Positions 9,513 through 17,865 of a stretch of 64,000 nucleotides of DNA are shown here, piece by piece (the stretch's first letter is position 1; every line of letters begins with the position of its first letter). The notes beneath the pieces are model-generated. The model did no database searches. It saw only the letters and a program-made list of their open reading frames with translations, and had not been told where the DNA came from. The stretch spans positions 12,895-76,894 of the forward strand of contig CAWAKK010000008.1 in the NCBI GenBank assembly GCA_963782605.1, written 5' to 3'. The DNA is from JBDTSW01 sp963782605. GTDB taxonomy: Bacteria; Actinomycetota; Thermoleophilia; Solirubrobacterales; 70-9. The position numbers and the translations under genes are program-made.

Positions 9513-10343
9513 ATGACGCCCCCGAGTTATGAAGAGCCGATGCGAATCGGCGAGGTCCTAAAGCGTGCCCGCACCCGGCAGGGGGTCGACATCCGGACCG
9601 TTGAAGACCGGACGAAGATCCGCACGAAATACCTGCGTGCGCTGGAGGCTGAGGACTGGGATGTGCTGCCCAGCCCGGCCTATGCCAAGGGTTTTCTCAG
9701 GACGTACGCGCAGCTCCTCGGGCTCGATGCGGATGCGATCGTCGACGAGTTTCGCGTGCAGGTGGAGTCGAAGCTCGACGATTCACATCCGCTGCGGCTG
9801 AGCGAGCCCGTACTCGAGGGCCGCCGCAGGCCGGGCGACCGCGGCCGTGGGCCCAGACCGTGGCTCTTGGTCGTGCTGGGTGTGATCGTCGCGATCGGGA
9901 TCCTGGTGGTGGTGGGCGTGATCGGCGGGGATGAGGACGGCAGGCCAGGCGGCGAGCGCCGCGGGGACGTTCGAGGCAAGCAGGACCCAAAGAAGAACCG
10001 CGAGGGCCAGCGAAATCAGGGTGGGTCGGGCGCGTCGGGCCAGGCAGAGGAGGAGCCCGCCCTGCTCCGCCTCACGGTTGACAGCGACGTTCAGATCTGC
10101 CTCTTGAGCGGCGCCGGTGAGGTATTGATCGACGGACAGGTCCTTAGCGCCGGGACCGAGGAGCAGTTCGAGCGCGATACCTTCGAGCTTCGTTTCCCCT
10201 CCGGGTACGAGCGCAGCCAGTTCGGCCTCACCCTCGACGGGTCGCGGGTCAGCTTGCCCGAATCGGCTCCGAGGGCGGCCTTCGAGCTCGATCCGGGCCT
10301 ACCGGCCCGCGAGCTCGATCCGCCCGGCAAGGCCTGCCCGTGA
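9513..10343 (+). CDS. RodZ-like membrane protein (HTH_25, TM, DUF4115)
   Basis: 276 aa. An N-terminal Xre-type helix-turn-helix (about 10-80: IGEVLKRARTRQGV, KTKYLRALE-like helix, PAYAKGFLRTYAQLLG) is followed by a basic stretch, one TM helix (PWLLVVLGVIVAIGILVVVGVIGG, about 112-135), a charged low-complexity linker and a beta-rich C-terminal domain (about 185-275). This is the architecture of RodZ/YmfM, which links the MreB cytoskeleton to the membrane. ATG 9513 is taken; ATG 9540 (MRIGEV) is an alternative. The stop overlaps cinA by 4 nt (GTGA). I see no mreB here, so a cell-shape role is by family only. Confidence 0.85.
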   Translation: MTPPSYEEPMRIGEVLKRARTRQGVDIRTVEDRTKIRTKYLRALEAEDWDVLPSPAYAKGFLRTYAQLLGLDADAIVDEFRVQVESKLDDSHPLRLSEPVLEGRRRPGDRGRGPRPWLLVVLGVIVAIGILVVVGVIGGDEDGRPGGERRGDVRGKQDPKKNREGQRNQGGSGASGQAEEEPALLRLTVDSDVQICLLSGAGEVLIDGQVLSAGTEEQFERDTFELRFPSGYERSQFGLTLDGSRVSLPESAPRAAFELDPGLPARELDPPGKACP

Positions 10344-11620
10344 TCGTGCGCGCAGGGATCATCGTGACCGGGACCGAGGTGATCACCGGGACCATCTCGG
10401 ATCGCAACGGTCCCTGGATCTCGGAGCGGCTGGGAGAGCTTGGGGTGGATGTCACGCACATCATCAGCGTGGGCGACAGGCCGGAGGACATGGAGGAAGC
10501 GCTTCGCTTCCTTGCCTCGCAGGGCGCTCACGTGATCGTCACGAGCGGCGGCCTCGGACCCACCGCGGACGACCTGACCGCCGAGGTCGTGGCGCGCTAC
10601 GCGGGGCGCGAGCTGCGCCTGGACGAGGAGATGGAGCGCAAGATCGCCGGCATCCTCGCCTCCTTCGCGAAGCGGATGAGGTTCGATCCGGATGCACTGC
10701 GCATCGCCAATCGAAAGCAGGCCATGGTCCCGGTCGGCGCCACGGCACTCGACCCGGTTGGCACGGCCCCCGGGCTGGTGGTCCCGGTCGACGATGGGCC
10801 GACGGTGATCGTGTTGCCGGGGCCGCCCCGTGAGCTCCAGGAGATGTGGCCCGCCGCCGTGGCCGCCGCGCCCACGCGTGCGGTGCTCGACGGGGCGGAG
10901 CCCTACGAGACCGCCTCCCTGCGGCTCTTCGGCATCCCCGAGTCTGAGATCGCACAGACGCTGCGTGAGATCGAGCAGGCGACCGATCTCTCCGAGCTCG
11001 AGATCACGACCTGCCTGCGGCGCGCCGAGCTCCACGTCGACATCCGACACCGCCCCGGCGCCGGCGCGGCCCGCGAGCGTGTGGTGGAGGGCATCGTGGC
11101 GCGGCACGAGCGTCACCTTTTCTCGCGGGACGGGACGTCGCTCGACGAACAGGTCGCCGAGCTGCTGCGGAAGGACCACCGGATTGGCCTGGCCGAGTCG
11201 TGCACGGCGGGGATGCTTGCCGCCCGGCTCTCCGAGCCGCCGGGAGCCTCGGATTACTTGGCGGGCGGGGTGGTGTCTTACTCGAACGACGCCAAGATCC
11301 AGCTGCTGGATGTCCCTGGCGAGATGATCGAGACACACGGCGCCGTTTCGCCCGAGGTCGCCGAGGCCATGGCGGATGGAGCCCTGCGACGGTTCAACGC
11401 CGATTTGGCATGCGGCATCACCGGAATCGCCGGGCCGGGCGGTGGGACGGAGTCAAAACCAGTCGGCTATGTCTGCATCTGCGTCAAGGACGACTCGGGA
11501 GGTGCGCTCGCTCGTGATCTCGTGCTGCCCGGGAACCGGGCCGAGATCCGCGACCGCGCCTGCACCCTGGCGTTACACCTCCTGCGGCGTCTGCTTCGCG
11601 GCGAGGACTTTCCCTGGTGA
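10340..11620 (+). CDS. cinA: CinA: competence/damage-inducible protein, NMN amidohydrolase type
   Basis: 426 aa, full length. The N-terminal MoCF/COG1058 domain (about 1-170; GTEVITGTISDRNGPWIS, SGGLGPTADDLT, LPGPPREL) joins a C-terminal CinA domain (about 260-420; ESCTAGMLAARLSEPPGASDYLAGGVVSYS, TGIAGPGGG). CinA-C deamidates nicotinamide mononucleotide for pyridine-nucleotide recycling, and the N-terminal domain hydrolyses ADP-ribose-type compounds. GTG start overlapping the RodZ-like gene by 4 nt. Location just upstream of recA is the classical context. Confidence 0.94.
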   Translation: MIVRAGIIVTGTEVITGTISDRNGPWISERLGELGVDVTHIISVGDRPEDMEEALRFLASQGAHVIVTSGGLGPTADDLTAEVVARYAGRELRLDEEMERKIAGILASFAKRMRFDPDALRIANRKQAMVPVGATALDPVGTAPGLVVPVDDGPTVIVLPGPPRELQEMWPAAVAAAPTRAVLDGAEPYETASLRLFGIPESEIAQTLREIEQATDLSELEITTCLRRAELHVDIRHRPGAGAARERVVEGIVARHERHLFSRDGTSLDEQVAELLRKDHRIGLAESCTAGMLAARLSEPPGASDYLAGGVVSYSNDAKIQLLDVPGEMIETHGAVSPEVAEAMADGALRRFNADLACGITGIAGPGGGTESKPVGYVCICVKDDSGGALARDLVLPGNRAEIRDRACTLALHLLRRLLRGEDFPW

Positions 11621-11744
11621 ATGTGACCAAGCCCGGCAGATCGAGCGGCCTTCGAGCCATAGTCACGCTTTCGCGCTGCCCTGGTTCGGGATTCGGTGCG
11701 CTCGTGCCTTGTCTGGCGCCGGTTGCGGGTCTAGCGTCCCGCCG

Positions 11745-12380
11745 GTGCCGAAGGAGCGACTGAAGAGCCCGCGCGCGCGCCTGTTTGTGGCGCTCGACCT
11801 CCCCGAGGAGATACGCACGAGGCTGGCGGCCTGGCAGCGTCGCGAGTGCACAGATGAGGCGCTTCGACCCGTCGCACCTGAAGCACTCCACGTGACCCTT
11901 TGCTTCCTGCACTACCACCCCGAACGGGTGGTCGAACGCATCGCCGCGGTGCTGAGCGCGGTGAAGCCGCGAGCGGTCGAGATGCGCTTCGAGCGCGAGC
12001 CGGTCGGTATCCGCGGGCGCCGGCCGGGCCTCTTCGCGCTCGGAGCGCCGAGCCCAGAGGCCGAACGGCTCCAGGCCGAGCTGTCGGAGCGGCTTGCAGC
12101 GGAGCGCTTCTTAAAGCCGGAGAAGCGCCCGTTCTGGTCGCACGTGACTGTCGCGAGGGTCCGTGCGGAGCGGGTTGACGCGGGTGGGTCGAAACGCCGG
12201 CGCCGGGGCAGGCCGAGGGTCGTGGAGAGGCCTCCTGGGGAGCTTGTGGAGGAGTTGTTGCAGCCGTTTGGAGCCGTCCGAGCTGCTCTTTACCGTTCGC
12301 ATCTTCGGTCGTCCGGTGCTCGGTACGAGCGTCTCGCGACCCTTGAGCTGCCGCCTGCCACGAGCGGGCGAGAGAGGTAA
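11745..12380 (+). CDS. thpR: RNA 2',3'-cyclic phosphodiesterase (LigT/2H family)
   Basis: 211 aa from GTG 11745. The upstream open frame (to 11376) overlaps cinA and looks non-coding. Two HxTx signature motifs are present, HVTL (H49) and HVTV (H133), separated by about 80 residues as in 2H phosphoesterases. These enzymes open 2',3'-cyclic phosphate ends of RNA to 2'-phosphates. A basic insertion (SKRRRRGRPR) near the C-terminus is distinctive. It ends 8 nt before recA, so it is probably co-transcribed with it. Confidence 0.9.
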   Translation: MPKERLKSPRARLFVALDLPEEIRTRLAAWQRRECTDEALRPVAPEALHVTLCFLHYHPERVVERIAAVLSAVKPRAVEMRFEREPVGIRGRRPGLFALGAPSPEAERLQAELSERLAAERFLKPEKRPFWSHVTVARVRAERVDAGGSKRRRRGRPRVVERPPGELVEELLQPFGAVRAALYRSHLRSSGARYERLATLELPPATSGRER

Positions 12381-12388
12381 GGAAAGAG

Positions 12389-13533
12389 ATGGCAGAGAAA
12401 AAGGCGAACTTGAAGGCGACCGATGCGCAGGCGGCCAAGGAGGCCAAGGCGAAGGACTCGGCGCTGCAGGCCGCGGTGACCCACATCGAAAAGCAATTCG
12501 GGCAGGGCTCCGTGATGAAGCTTGGCGACAAGGGCACGGTCGCCGTTGAGGCGATCCCCACCGGCGCGCTTTCGCTCGACCTCGCGCTCGGCGTTGGCGG
12601 CGTACCCCGCGGGCGAATCGTCGAGATCTTCGGCCCGGAGTCCTCCGGAAAGACGACGCTCGTCTACCACATCCTCGCCGAGGCGCAGGCCCGCGGCGGT
12701 GTGTGCGCGTTCGTCGATGCCGAGCATGCGATCGACCCGATCTACGCCAAGCGAATCGGCGTCGACGTGGACGAGCTCCTGGTCTCCCAGCCCGACTACG
12801 GCGAGCAGGCGCTCGAGATCGTGGACGTGCTCGTGCGCTCCGGCGCGGTCGATGTCGTCGCGGTCGACTCCGTGGCGGCGCTTACCCCCGGGTTGAGCTC
12901 GAAGGGCAGATGGGGGAGACCCAGGTCGGGCTCCAGGCACGCCTCATGTCGCAGGCGCTGCGCAAGCTTGCGGGCAACCTCAATCGCTCGCACACGGTCT
13001 GCCTGTTCACGAACCAGATCCGGGAGAAGATCGGGGTCATGTTCGGCTCGCCGGAGACTCAGCCGGGCGGTCGTGCGCTCAAGTTCTACTGCTCGCAGCG
13101 TCTCGATATCCGCCGGATCGAGACCCTCAAGGAGGGAACCGAGGCGGTCGGCAACAGGGTGCGGGTGAAGGTGGTCAAGAACAAGGTCGCCGCGCCTTTC
13201 CGCCAGGCCGAGTTCGACATCGAGTACGGCGCCGGCATCTCCAAGGAGGGTGGCCTGCTCGACCTGGCGCTCGAGCACGACTTGATCCAGAAGTCAGGCT
13301 CGTTCTTCTCCTATGGCGAGCTCCGTCTGGGCCAGGGCCGCAACAACACCAAGCAGTACCTCGCCGAGAACCCCGAGCTCTTCTCGGAGATCGAGGCGAA
13401 GCTGTTCTCGAGCCTCGAGATCGAGCGGCCCAGCCTGCCGACCGAGGCACCGGTGGAGATGCCGAAGGCCAACGACGCCAAGACGGAGACGGCCAAGACA
13501 GCGACCGCCGAGCCTGAGAGGAAGGCCGCGTAG
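12389..13533 (+). CDS. recA: RecA recombinase, interrupted by a single-base frameshift
   Basis: RecA forms filaments on single-stranded DNA, pairs homologous strands and triggers LexA cleavage. The 5' frame (ATG 12389) encodes Walker A GPESSGKTT, FVDAEHA and VVAVDSVAALTP, then runs off-frame to a stop at 13168. The rest (VELEGQMGE, MSQALRKL, FTNQIREKIGVMFG, KVVKNKVAAPF and an Ala/Glu-rich tail to 13533) is in the -1 frame. The switch lies in the CCCCCGGG run at 12885-12892. One extra C would restore TPRVELEG and give a normal 381-aa RecA. So a base is missing, either in the organism or in the sequence. As written, the first frame yields 259 aa with a wrong tail and no L1/L2 DNA-binding loops. 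Confidence 0.92.
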
Positions 13534-13560
13534 ATGGCTGACTCCTCCGGGTAGGCGCGA

Positions 13561-14067
13561 TTGGGGTCCATGGACGGAACATCCCCGCCCCAGCCCCCCG
13601 GGCAGCAGCCGGACCGCGAGCGGCAGGCGTTCGAGCGCGGGTTGGCTGCGATTCGCCGCCGTGAGCGCGGGACGGCCGAGCTCGCTACGTGGCTGGCCGA
13701 GCGGGACTTCTCACCGGCGGAAGTGAGCGCGTCCATTGCGCGACTCACCGAGGTGGGCGAGTTGGACGACCGCCGTTTCGCGATCCGCTTCGCCGAGGAC
13801 AAGCGTGATCTGCGGGGATGGGGACCGCAGCGGATCCGCGAAGGCCTCGTCGCCCGCGGCATCCCGAGCGAGCTGATCGAGGCGGCTCTCGGCGCCGATG
13901 ACCACGGGGCCGAGCTCGCCCGCGCCCAGGGGCTCCTGGCGAAGCGAGCGGGGACGCTCACGAGTGACACCGAGCGCCGCCGCGCGCTCGCCTTCCTGAC
14001 CCGCCGCGGCTATGACCTTGAGCTTGCCTACGAGGCAATCCGTCGTCAGGGGCGAGAGGCGGCATGA
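13561..14067 (+). CDS. recX: Regulatory protein RecX
   Basis: 168 aa of three-helix RecX repeats: ALAAIRRRERGTAEL-type opening, LAERDFSPAEV, LTEVGELDDRRFAIRFAEDK, GWGPQRIREGLVARGI and LTRRGYDLELAYEAIR. RecX binds the RecA filament and limits recombination. TTG 13561 or ATG 13570 (MDGTSP) are both possible starts; ATG 13570 needs no unusual codon. It lies 27 nt after recA. RecX itself is intact, which mildly favours a recA frameshift that is artefactual or very recent. Confidence 0.9.
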   Translation: MGSMDGTSPPQPPGQQPDRERQAFERGLAAIRRRERGTAELATWLAERDFSPAEVSASIARLTEVGELDDRRFAIRFAEDKRDLRGWGPQRIREGLVARGIPSELIEAALGADDHGAELARAQGLLAKRAGTLTSDTERRRALAFLTRRGYDLELAYEAIRRQGREAA

Positions 14068-14379
14068 GCGATACGATTCCCAGGCGGCATACCCAGCCGC
14101 CCGGAAACTCAGAGAACCGGCTGTTGCCAGCCAAACCGAGAACTCAGACGTTGAACCAGAAACCTTCCGACCGATTCGCCAAGCGGAGGAGGTGCCGGGC
14201 CTAGGGCCCCACCACGGCGAAGAGATCCTCCGCCAAACGCTAGATGTGATGCGATGCGGAGGGTGGGCGACATCCGACCCATGCGTTTCTGAGGCGGCGA
14301 GCACGCCGTTGGCGCCCACGCGGCGCTTCGATGAGACGACGAGGAGGGGCCGGCCACGCGGCCGGCGGAGAGGAAACGG
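14068..14379 (+). other. 312-bp recX-rny spacer with a structured RNA leader
   Basis: No coding frame is credible here. 14183-14190 (GCGGAGGA) pairs with 14226-14233 (TCCTCCGC). Inside, GGTG 14191-14194 pairs with CACC 14210-14213, and GGGCC 14197-14201 pairs with GGCCC 14205-14209, making a long stem of about 17 bp with one 12-nt unpaired side. A second hairpin, GCCGGCC 14349-14355 with GGCCGGC 14360-14366, sits directly before the GGAGAGG ribosome site of RNase Y. I recognise no known riboswitch family. A 5' UTR that controls rny is an inference. Confidence 0.4.
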
Positions 14380-15801
14380 ATGGCCACACGCGCCCCTTGG
14401 TTGCCCTGGCGGCGAGATGACGCGGCGAGCACGGTCGAGCCACCCGCCGGACGCCTGGGGAGCGACGCCGTCGCGCCTTCGGACGAGCTGCGAGCGCGCC
14501 GCGAGGAGATCGCCCGCATGGAGGAACGAGCCCTTCGCAACAGCGAGTCGCTCGAGGCTCAGCGCGCTGACCTCGATCGTCGTGCGCACGCACTGGAGGA
14601 CCGCGAGCGCAACCTCGCGAGTCAGCTCGAGGAGCTGAAGCGCTCAAAGCGCGTGCAGCGCCGCGAGCTCGAGCGGATCTCCACGCTTACCGCGGCACAG
14701 GCGAAGCAGCTGCTTGTCGCCGAAATCGAGCAGGAAGCCCGTCAGCAGGCCGGATTGCGGTTGCTGGAGATCGAGGAGGAGACCAAGCTGGAGGCCGAGC
14801 GCCGGGCGCGCAGCATCCTCTCCGTCGCCATGGAGCGCTTGGCCGCCATCCACGCGAGCGAGTCCACCACGCGCCTGGTGGAGCTCCCCAGCGACGAGAT
14901 GAAGGGACGGATCATCGGTCGTGACGGCCGCAACATCCGTGTGCTGGAGGCGGTCACCGGAGTCGACGTCATCATCGACGAGACGCCGTCCGCCGTCATG
15001 CTGTCGAGCTTCGACGGCGTGCGCCGCGAGGTCGCCCGGATCACCCTCGAGCGCCTGATCGCGGACGGGCGCATCCAGCCCGCGCTGATCGAGGAGACCT
15101 ACGAGACGGCCAAGGACGAGATCGAGACTCACATCGTCGAGCAGGGTGAGCGCGCCGCGCTCGAGGCACGCGTCCCGGGCTTGCACCCGGAACTGATCCA
15201 GCTCCTTGGCCGGCTTCGCTATCGGACGAGCTACGGCCAGAACGTGTTGGACCACCTGGTCGAGACCTCGACGCTCGCAGCGATGATGGCCAGCGAGCTC
15301 GGGACCTCGGTGGATACCGCCCGTCGAGCCGCACTGCTCCACGACATCGGCAAGGCTGTCACGCATGAGGTGGAGGGTCCGCACGCACTGGTTGGCGGGA
15401 AGATGGCGCGCCGCCTCGGGGAGACGGAGGCGGTGGCCCACGCCATGGAGGCACACCACAACGAGGTTGCGCCCCGCACGGTCGAGGCGGTGATCGTGCA
15501 GGCATCCGATGCTCTCTCCGGCGCGCGGCCCGGAGCCCGCGGCGACTCGCTCGAGCAGTATGTAGCCCGGCTCCGCGACCTGGAGGTGATCGCCGAGCGC
15601 CACGCGGGCGTCGAGCAGGTCTTCGCGATGCGAGCAGGTCGCGAGGTGAGGGTGATCGTCGACCCCGGCGAGGTCGATGACGAGTCCGCGGCGCTCATTT
15701 CGCACGAGATCGCGGCCGCGATCAAGGACGAGATGGAGTACCCGGGCCGGATCAAGGTCACGGTCATCCGGGAGTCGCGATCAACGTCGTTTGCGGATTG
15801 A
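14380..15801 (+). CDS. rny: Ribonuclease Y without an N-terminal membrane anchor
   Basis: 473 aa. RNase Y starts mRNA decay by endonucleolytic cuts. A long coiled coil (about 35-150, Glu/Arg-rich) leads to a KH domain (GRIIGRDGRNIR, 177-188) and an HD domain (ALLHDIGKA, H321-D322), with the usual C-terminal domain after it. Canonical RNase Y is about 520 aa and begins with a TM helix. Here the N-terminus (ATRAPWLPWRRDD) has none, and an in-frame TGA at 14332-14334 rules out an upstream extension. A soluble enzyme is therefore predicted. A structured leader precedes the gene. Confidence 0.93.
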   Translation: MATRAPWLPWRRDDAASTVEPPAGRLGSDAVAPSDELRARREEIARMEERALRNSESLEAQRADLDRRAHALEDRERNLASQLEELKRSKRVQRRELERISTLTAAQAKQLLVAEIEQEARQQAGLRLLEIEEETKLEAERRARSILSVAMERLAAIHASESTTRLVELPSDEMKGRIIGRDGRNIRVLEAVTGVDVIIDETPSAVMLSSFDGVRREVARITLERLIADGRIQPALIEETYETAKDEIETHIVEQGERAALEARVPGLHPELIQLLGRLRYRTSYGQNVLDHLVETSTLAAMMASELGTSVDTARRAALLHDIGKAVTHEVEGPHALVGGKMARRLGETEAVAHAMEAHHNEVAPRTVEAVIVQASDALSGARPGARGDSLEQYVARLRDLEVIAERHAGVEQVFAMRAGREVRVIVDPGEVDDESAALISHEIAAAIKDEMEYPGRIKVTVIRESRSTSFAD

Positions 15802-15871
15802 TCGCCGGGCCGTCCGTACGGGTCGGATGACCCTCATGACCCGGCGTCCCTGATAGATAGGATCGCCCCAG

Positions 15872-16480
15872 ATGGAGAACGAAACCGTCTTTTACGTCCT
15901 CGGGCTCGGCCTCACCGCGATGGCACTCGTCGTGTCGTTCTTCGGCCTGCGGATGAAGAGCTTTCCGCCGTCGAAGCCGGTGCTGTTCGCGGGCGTACTG
16001 GGGTTCATGCTCGTCGTCGGGGGTACGGCGACGTTCGCCTGGCGTGGTGCTGAGGATGAGCAGGCGCACCGCGACGCCGAGATCGCGGCCGGAGAGCTGC
16101 CCTCGCCCGAGGAGGTCCAGGAAGAGATGATCACGGCGTCGCAGGAGTCCGAGGATGAAGCCCAGGGCGAGACGCCGCCGGACGAAGCGGGCGGCGAGAC
16201 CGCCGCGATCGACGGCGCAGCGGTGTTCGAAGAGACCGGGTGCGGCAGCTGCCACGCGCTCGAGGCCGCCGGCAGCGACGGCGACGTTGGGCCCGACCTC
16301 GACGCGGAGCTTCTCGACAAGGACGTCGCCTTCATCGAGGAGTCGATCGTGGATCCGACGGCGGAGATCGAGCGTGGGTTCGACCCCGTCATGCCCGCGG
16401 ACTACGCAACGCGGCTCGAGCCGGCCGAGTTGGAAGCGCTCGTGCGGTTCATCGCCGAGTCGGTCGGCGCCAAGGGCTGA
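15872..16480 (+). CDS. Membrane-anchored c-type cytochrome
   Basis: 202 aa. Two TM helices (about 6-26 and 37-57) are followed by a Glu-rich linker and one haem-binding motif CGSCH (C124, C127, H128). A probable axial Met follows in VMPADY (M174). The haem domain (about 113-200) would face outside, and CcdA encoded at 35 kb could help mature it. The fold resembles the cytochrome c domain of oxidase subunit II, but no CuA or oxidase genes are adjacent. The electron partner is unknown. Confidence 0.85.
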   Translation: MENETVFYVLGLGLTAMALVVSFFGLRMKSFPPSKPVLFAGVLGFMLVVGGTATFAWRGAEDEQAHRDAEIAAGELPSPEEVQEEMITASQESEDEAQGETPPDEAGGETAAIDGAAVFEETGCGSCHALEAAGSDGDVGPDLDAELLDKDVAFIEESIVDPTAEIERGFDPVMPADYATRLEPAELEALVRFIAESVGAKG

Positions 16481-16530
16481 TCGCACCCATCGCCTGGGCC
16501 GGCCGCCGTCCCAGACCTACAATCAGCGCC

Positions 16531-17856
16531 GTGAGGGGCAAGCGCTTTCATGTAACCACCTTCGGCTGCCAGATGAACGAGCACGACTCGGAGCGGATGA
16601 AGGGCATGCTCGCATCGCTCGGGTACGCGGAGGCCGAGGGTCGCTCTGACGCGGACCTCATCCTCTTCAATACGTGCTCCATCCGCGAGTCGGCGGACTC
16701 CAGGTTCATCGCGCACCTCGGCGAGGCGAAGCGGCTCAAGTCGGAGGACCCCGAGCGCGTCGTGGGAGTGGGGGGCTGCTGGGCGCAGTCGGTGAAGGAC
16801 GAGGTGTTCGAGCGCTTCCCCTTCGTGGACGTTGCGTTCGGCCCCGGTCAGATCCACCGGCTCGCTGAGTTCCTGAACTCCGAATCGCTCACCGCCCAGG
16901 GCTACTTCGAGTTCGAGGACTTCTCCGGCCATCTGCCGGCGCAGCGTGCGCGCGAGTTCCAGGGCTGGGTGCAGATCTCGCAGGGCTGCAACTGCCGCTG
17001 TTCCTACTGCATCGTGCCCTCCACTCGCGGACGCGAGGAGAGTCGCCCGCCAGGCGAGCTGATCGCGGAGGTCGAGTTGCTTGCGGCCGACGACGTCCGC
17101 GAGGTGACCCTTTTGGGCCAGAACGTGAACTCCTACGGCCGCGACCTGCCGAAGGACGAGCGCATTCGCTTCTCGGACCTGCTGCGCATGATCGATGCCA
17201 TCGAAGGGATCCAGCGGATCCGGTACACGAGCCCCCATCCAAAGGACATGCGGGAGGACGTCATCCGCGCGCACGCCGAGCTACCGGCGCTCTGCGAGCA
17301 CATTCACCTGCCGCTGCAATCCGGCTCGAGCACGATCCTGAAACGCATGCGGCGCACGTATAACCGCGAGCGCTACATGGACAGGGTGGCGTTGATCCGC
17401 GAACACGTTCCCGACTGCGCGCTCACGACCGACATCATCGTCGGGTTCCCAGGCGAGACCGATGAGGACTTCGAGGCCACGCTCGAAGTCGTCGACGAGG
17501 TCGGATACGACAGCGCCTTTACCTTTATCTTCTCGCCGCGGCGCGGCACCGAGGCGGCCGAGCTCGATGGCCAGGTCTCCCACGCAATCAAGCGGGAGCG
17601 CATGGGGCGCCTGGTGGAGCTCGTCCAGCGACGCGCACGCGAGCGCGCGCAGCGCTTTGTGGGCCGCACCATGGAGGTGCTCGTCGAGGGGCCCAGCCGC
17701 ACCGACGCCTCGCGCCTGCGCGGGCGCACCCGGCACTCAAAGACGGTGAACTTCGACGGCACCGCCGAAGCCGGCACGCTGGTGCAGGTCGAGATCACCG
17801 CGGCGACCTCGCAGACACTGAGCGGCCACGAAGAGCTGCTGAGCCGGGTCGCCTAG
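16531..17856 (+). CDS. miaB: tRNA-2-methylthio-N6-dimethylallyladenosine synthase
   Basis: 441 aa from GTG 16531. The longer open frame from 16240 overlaps the cytochrome gene and lacks similarity. The N-terminal UPF0004 domain has cluster cysteines C13, C49 and C83. The radical SAM motif is CNCRCSYC (C153, C157, C160), and a C-terminal TRAM domain follows (LVEGPSR, GRTRHSKTVNF). It adds the methylthio group to i6A37 of tRNAs reading U-initial codons. Its partner MiaA, which makes i6A, follows 9 nt later, so the two modification steps are encoded together. Confidence 0.95.
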   Translation: MRGKRFHVTTFGCQMNEHDSERMKGMLASLGYAEAEGRSDADLILFNTCSIRESADSRFIAHLGEAKRLKSEDPERVVGVGGCWAQSVKDEVFERFPFVDVAFGPGQIHRLAEFLNSESLTAQGYFEFEDFSGHLPAQRAREFQGWVQISQGCNCRCSYCIVPSTRGREESRPPGELIAEVELLAADDVREVTLLGQNVNSYGRDLPKDERIRFSDLLRMIDAIEGIQRIRYTSPHPKDMREDVIRAHAELPALCEHIHLPLQSGSSTILKRMRRTYNRERYMDRVALIREHVPDCALTTDIIVGFPGETDEDFEATLEVVDEVGYDSAFTFIFSPRRGTEAAELDGQVSHAIKRERMGRLVELVQRRARERAQRFVGRTMEVLVEGPSRTDASRLRGRTRHSKTVNFDGTAEAGTLVQVEITAATSQTLSGHEELLSRVA

Positions 17857-17865
17857 CGCCGGCCC

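Noticed and set aside
12885..12893. Programmed -1 frameshifting in recA
   Set aside because: The site lacks a slippery heptamer of the X-XXY-YYZ kind and recA is not known to use recoding; a missing C is the simpler explanation.
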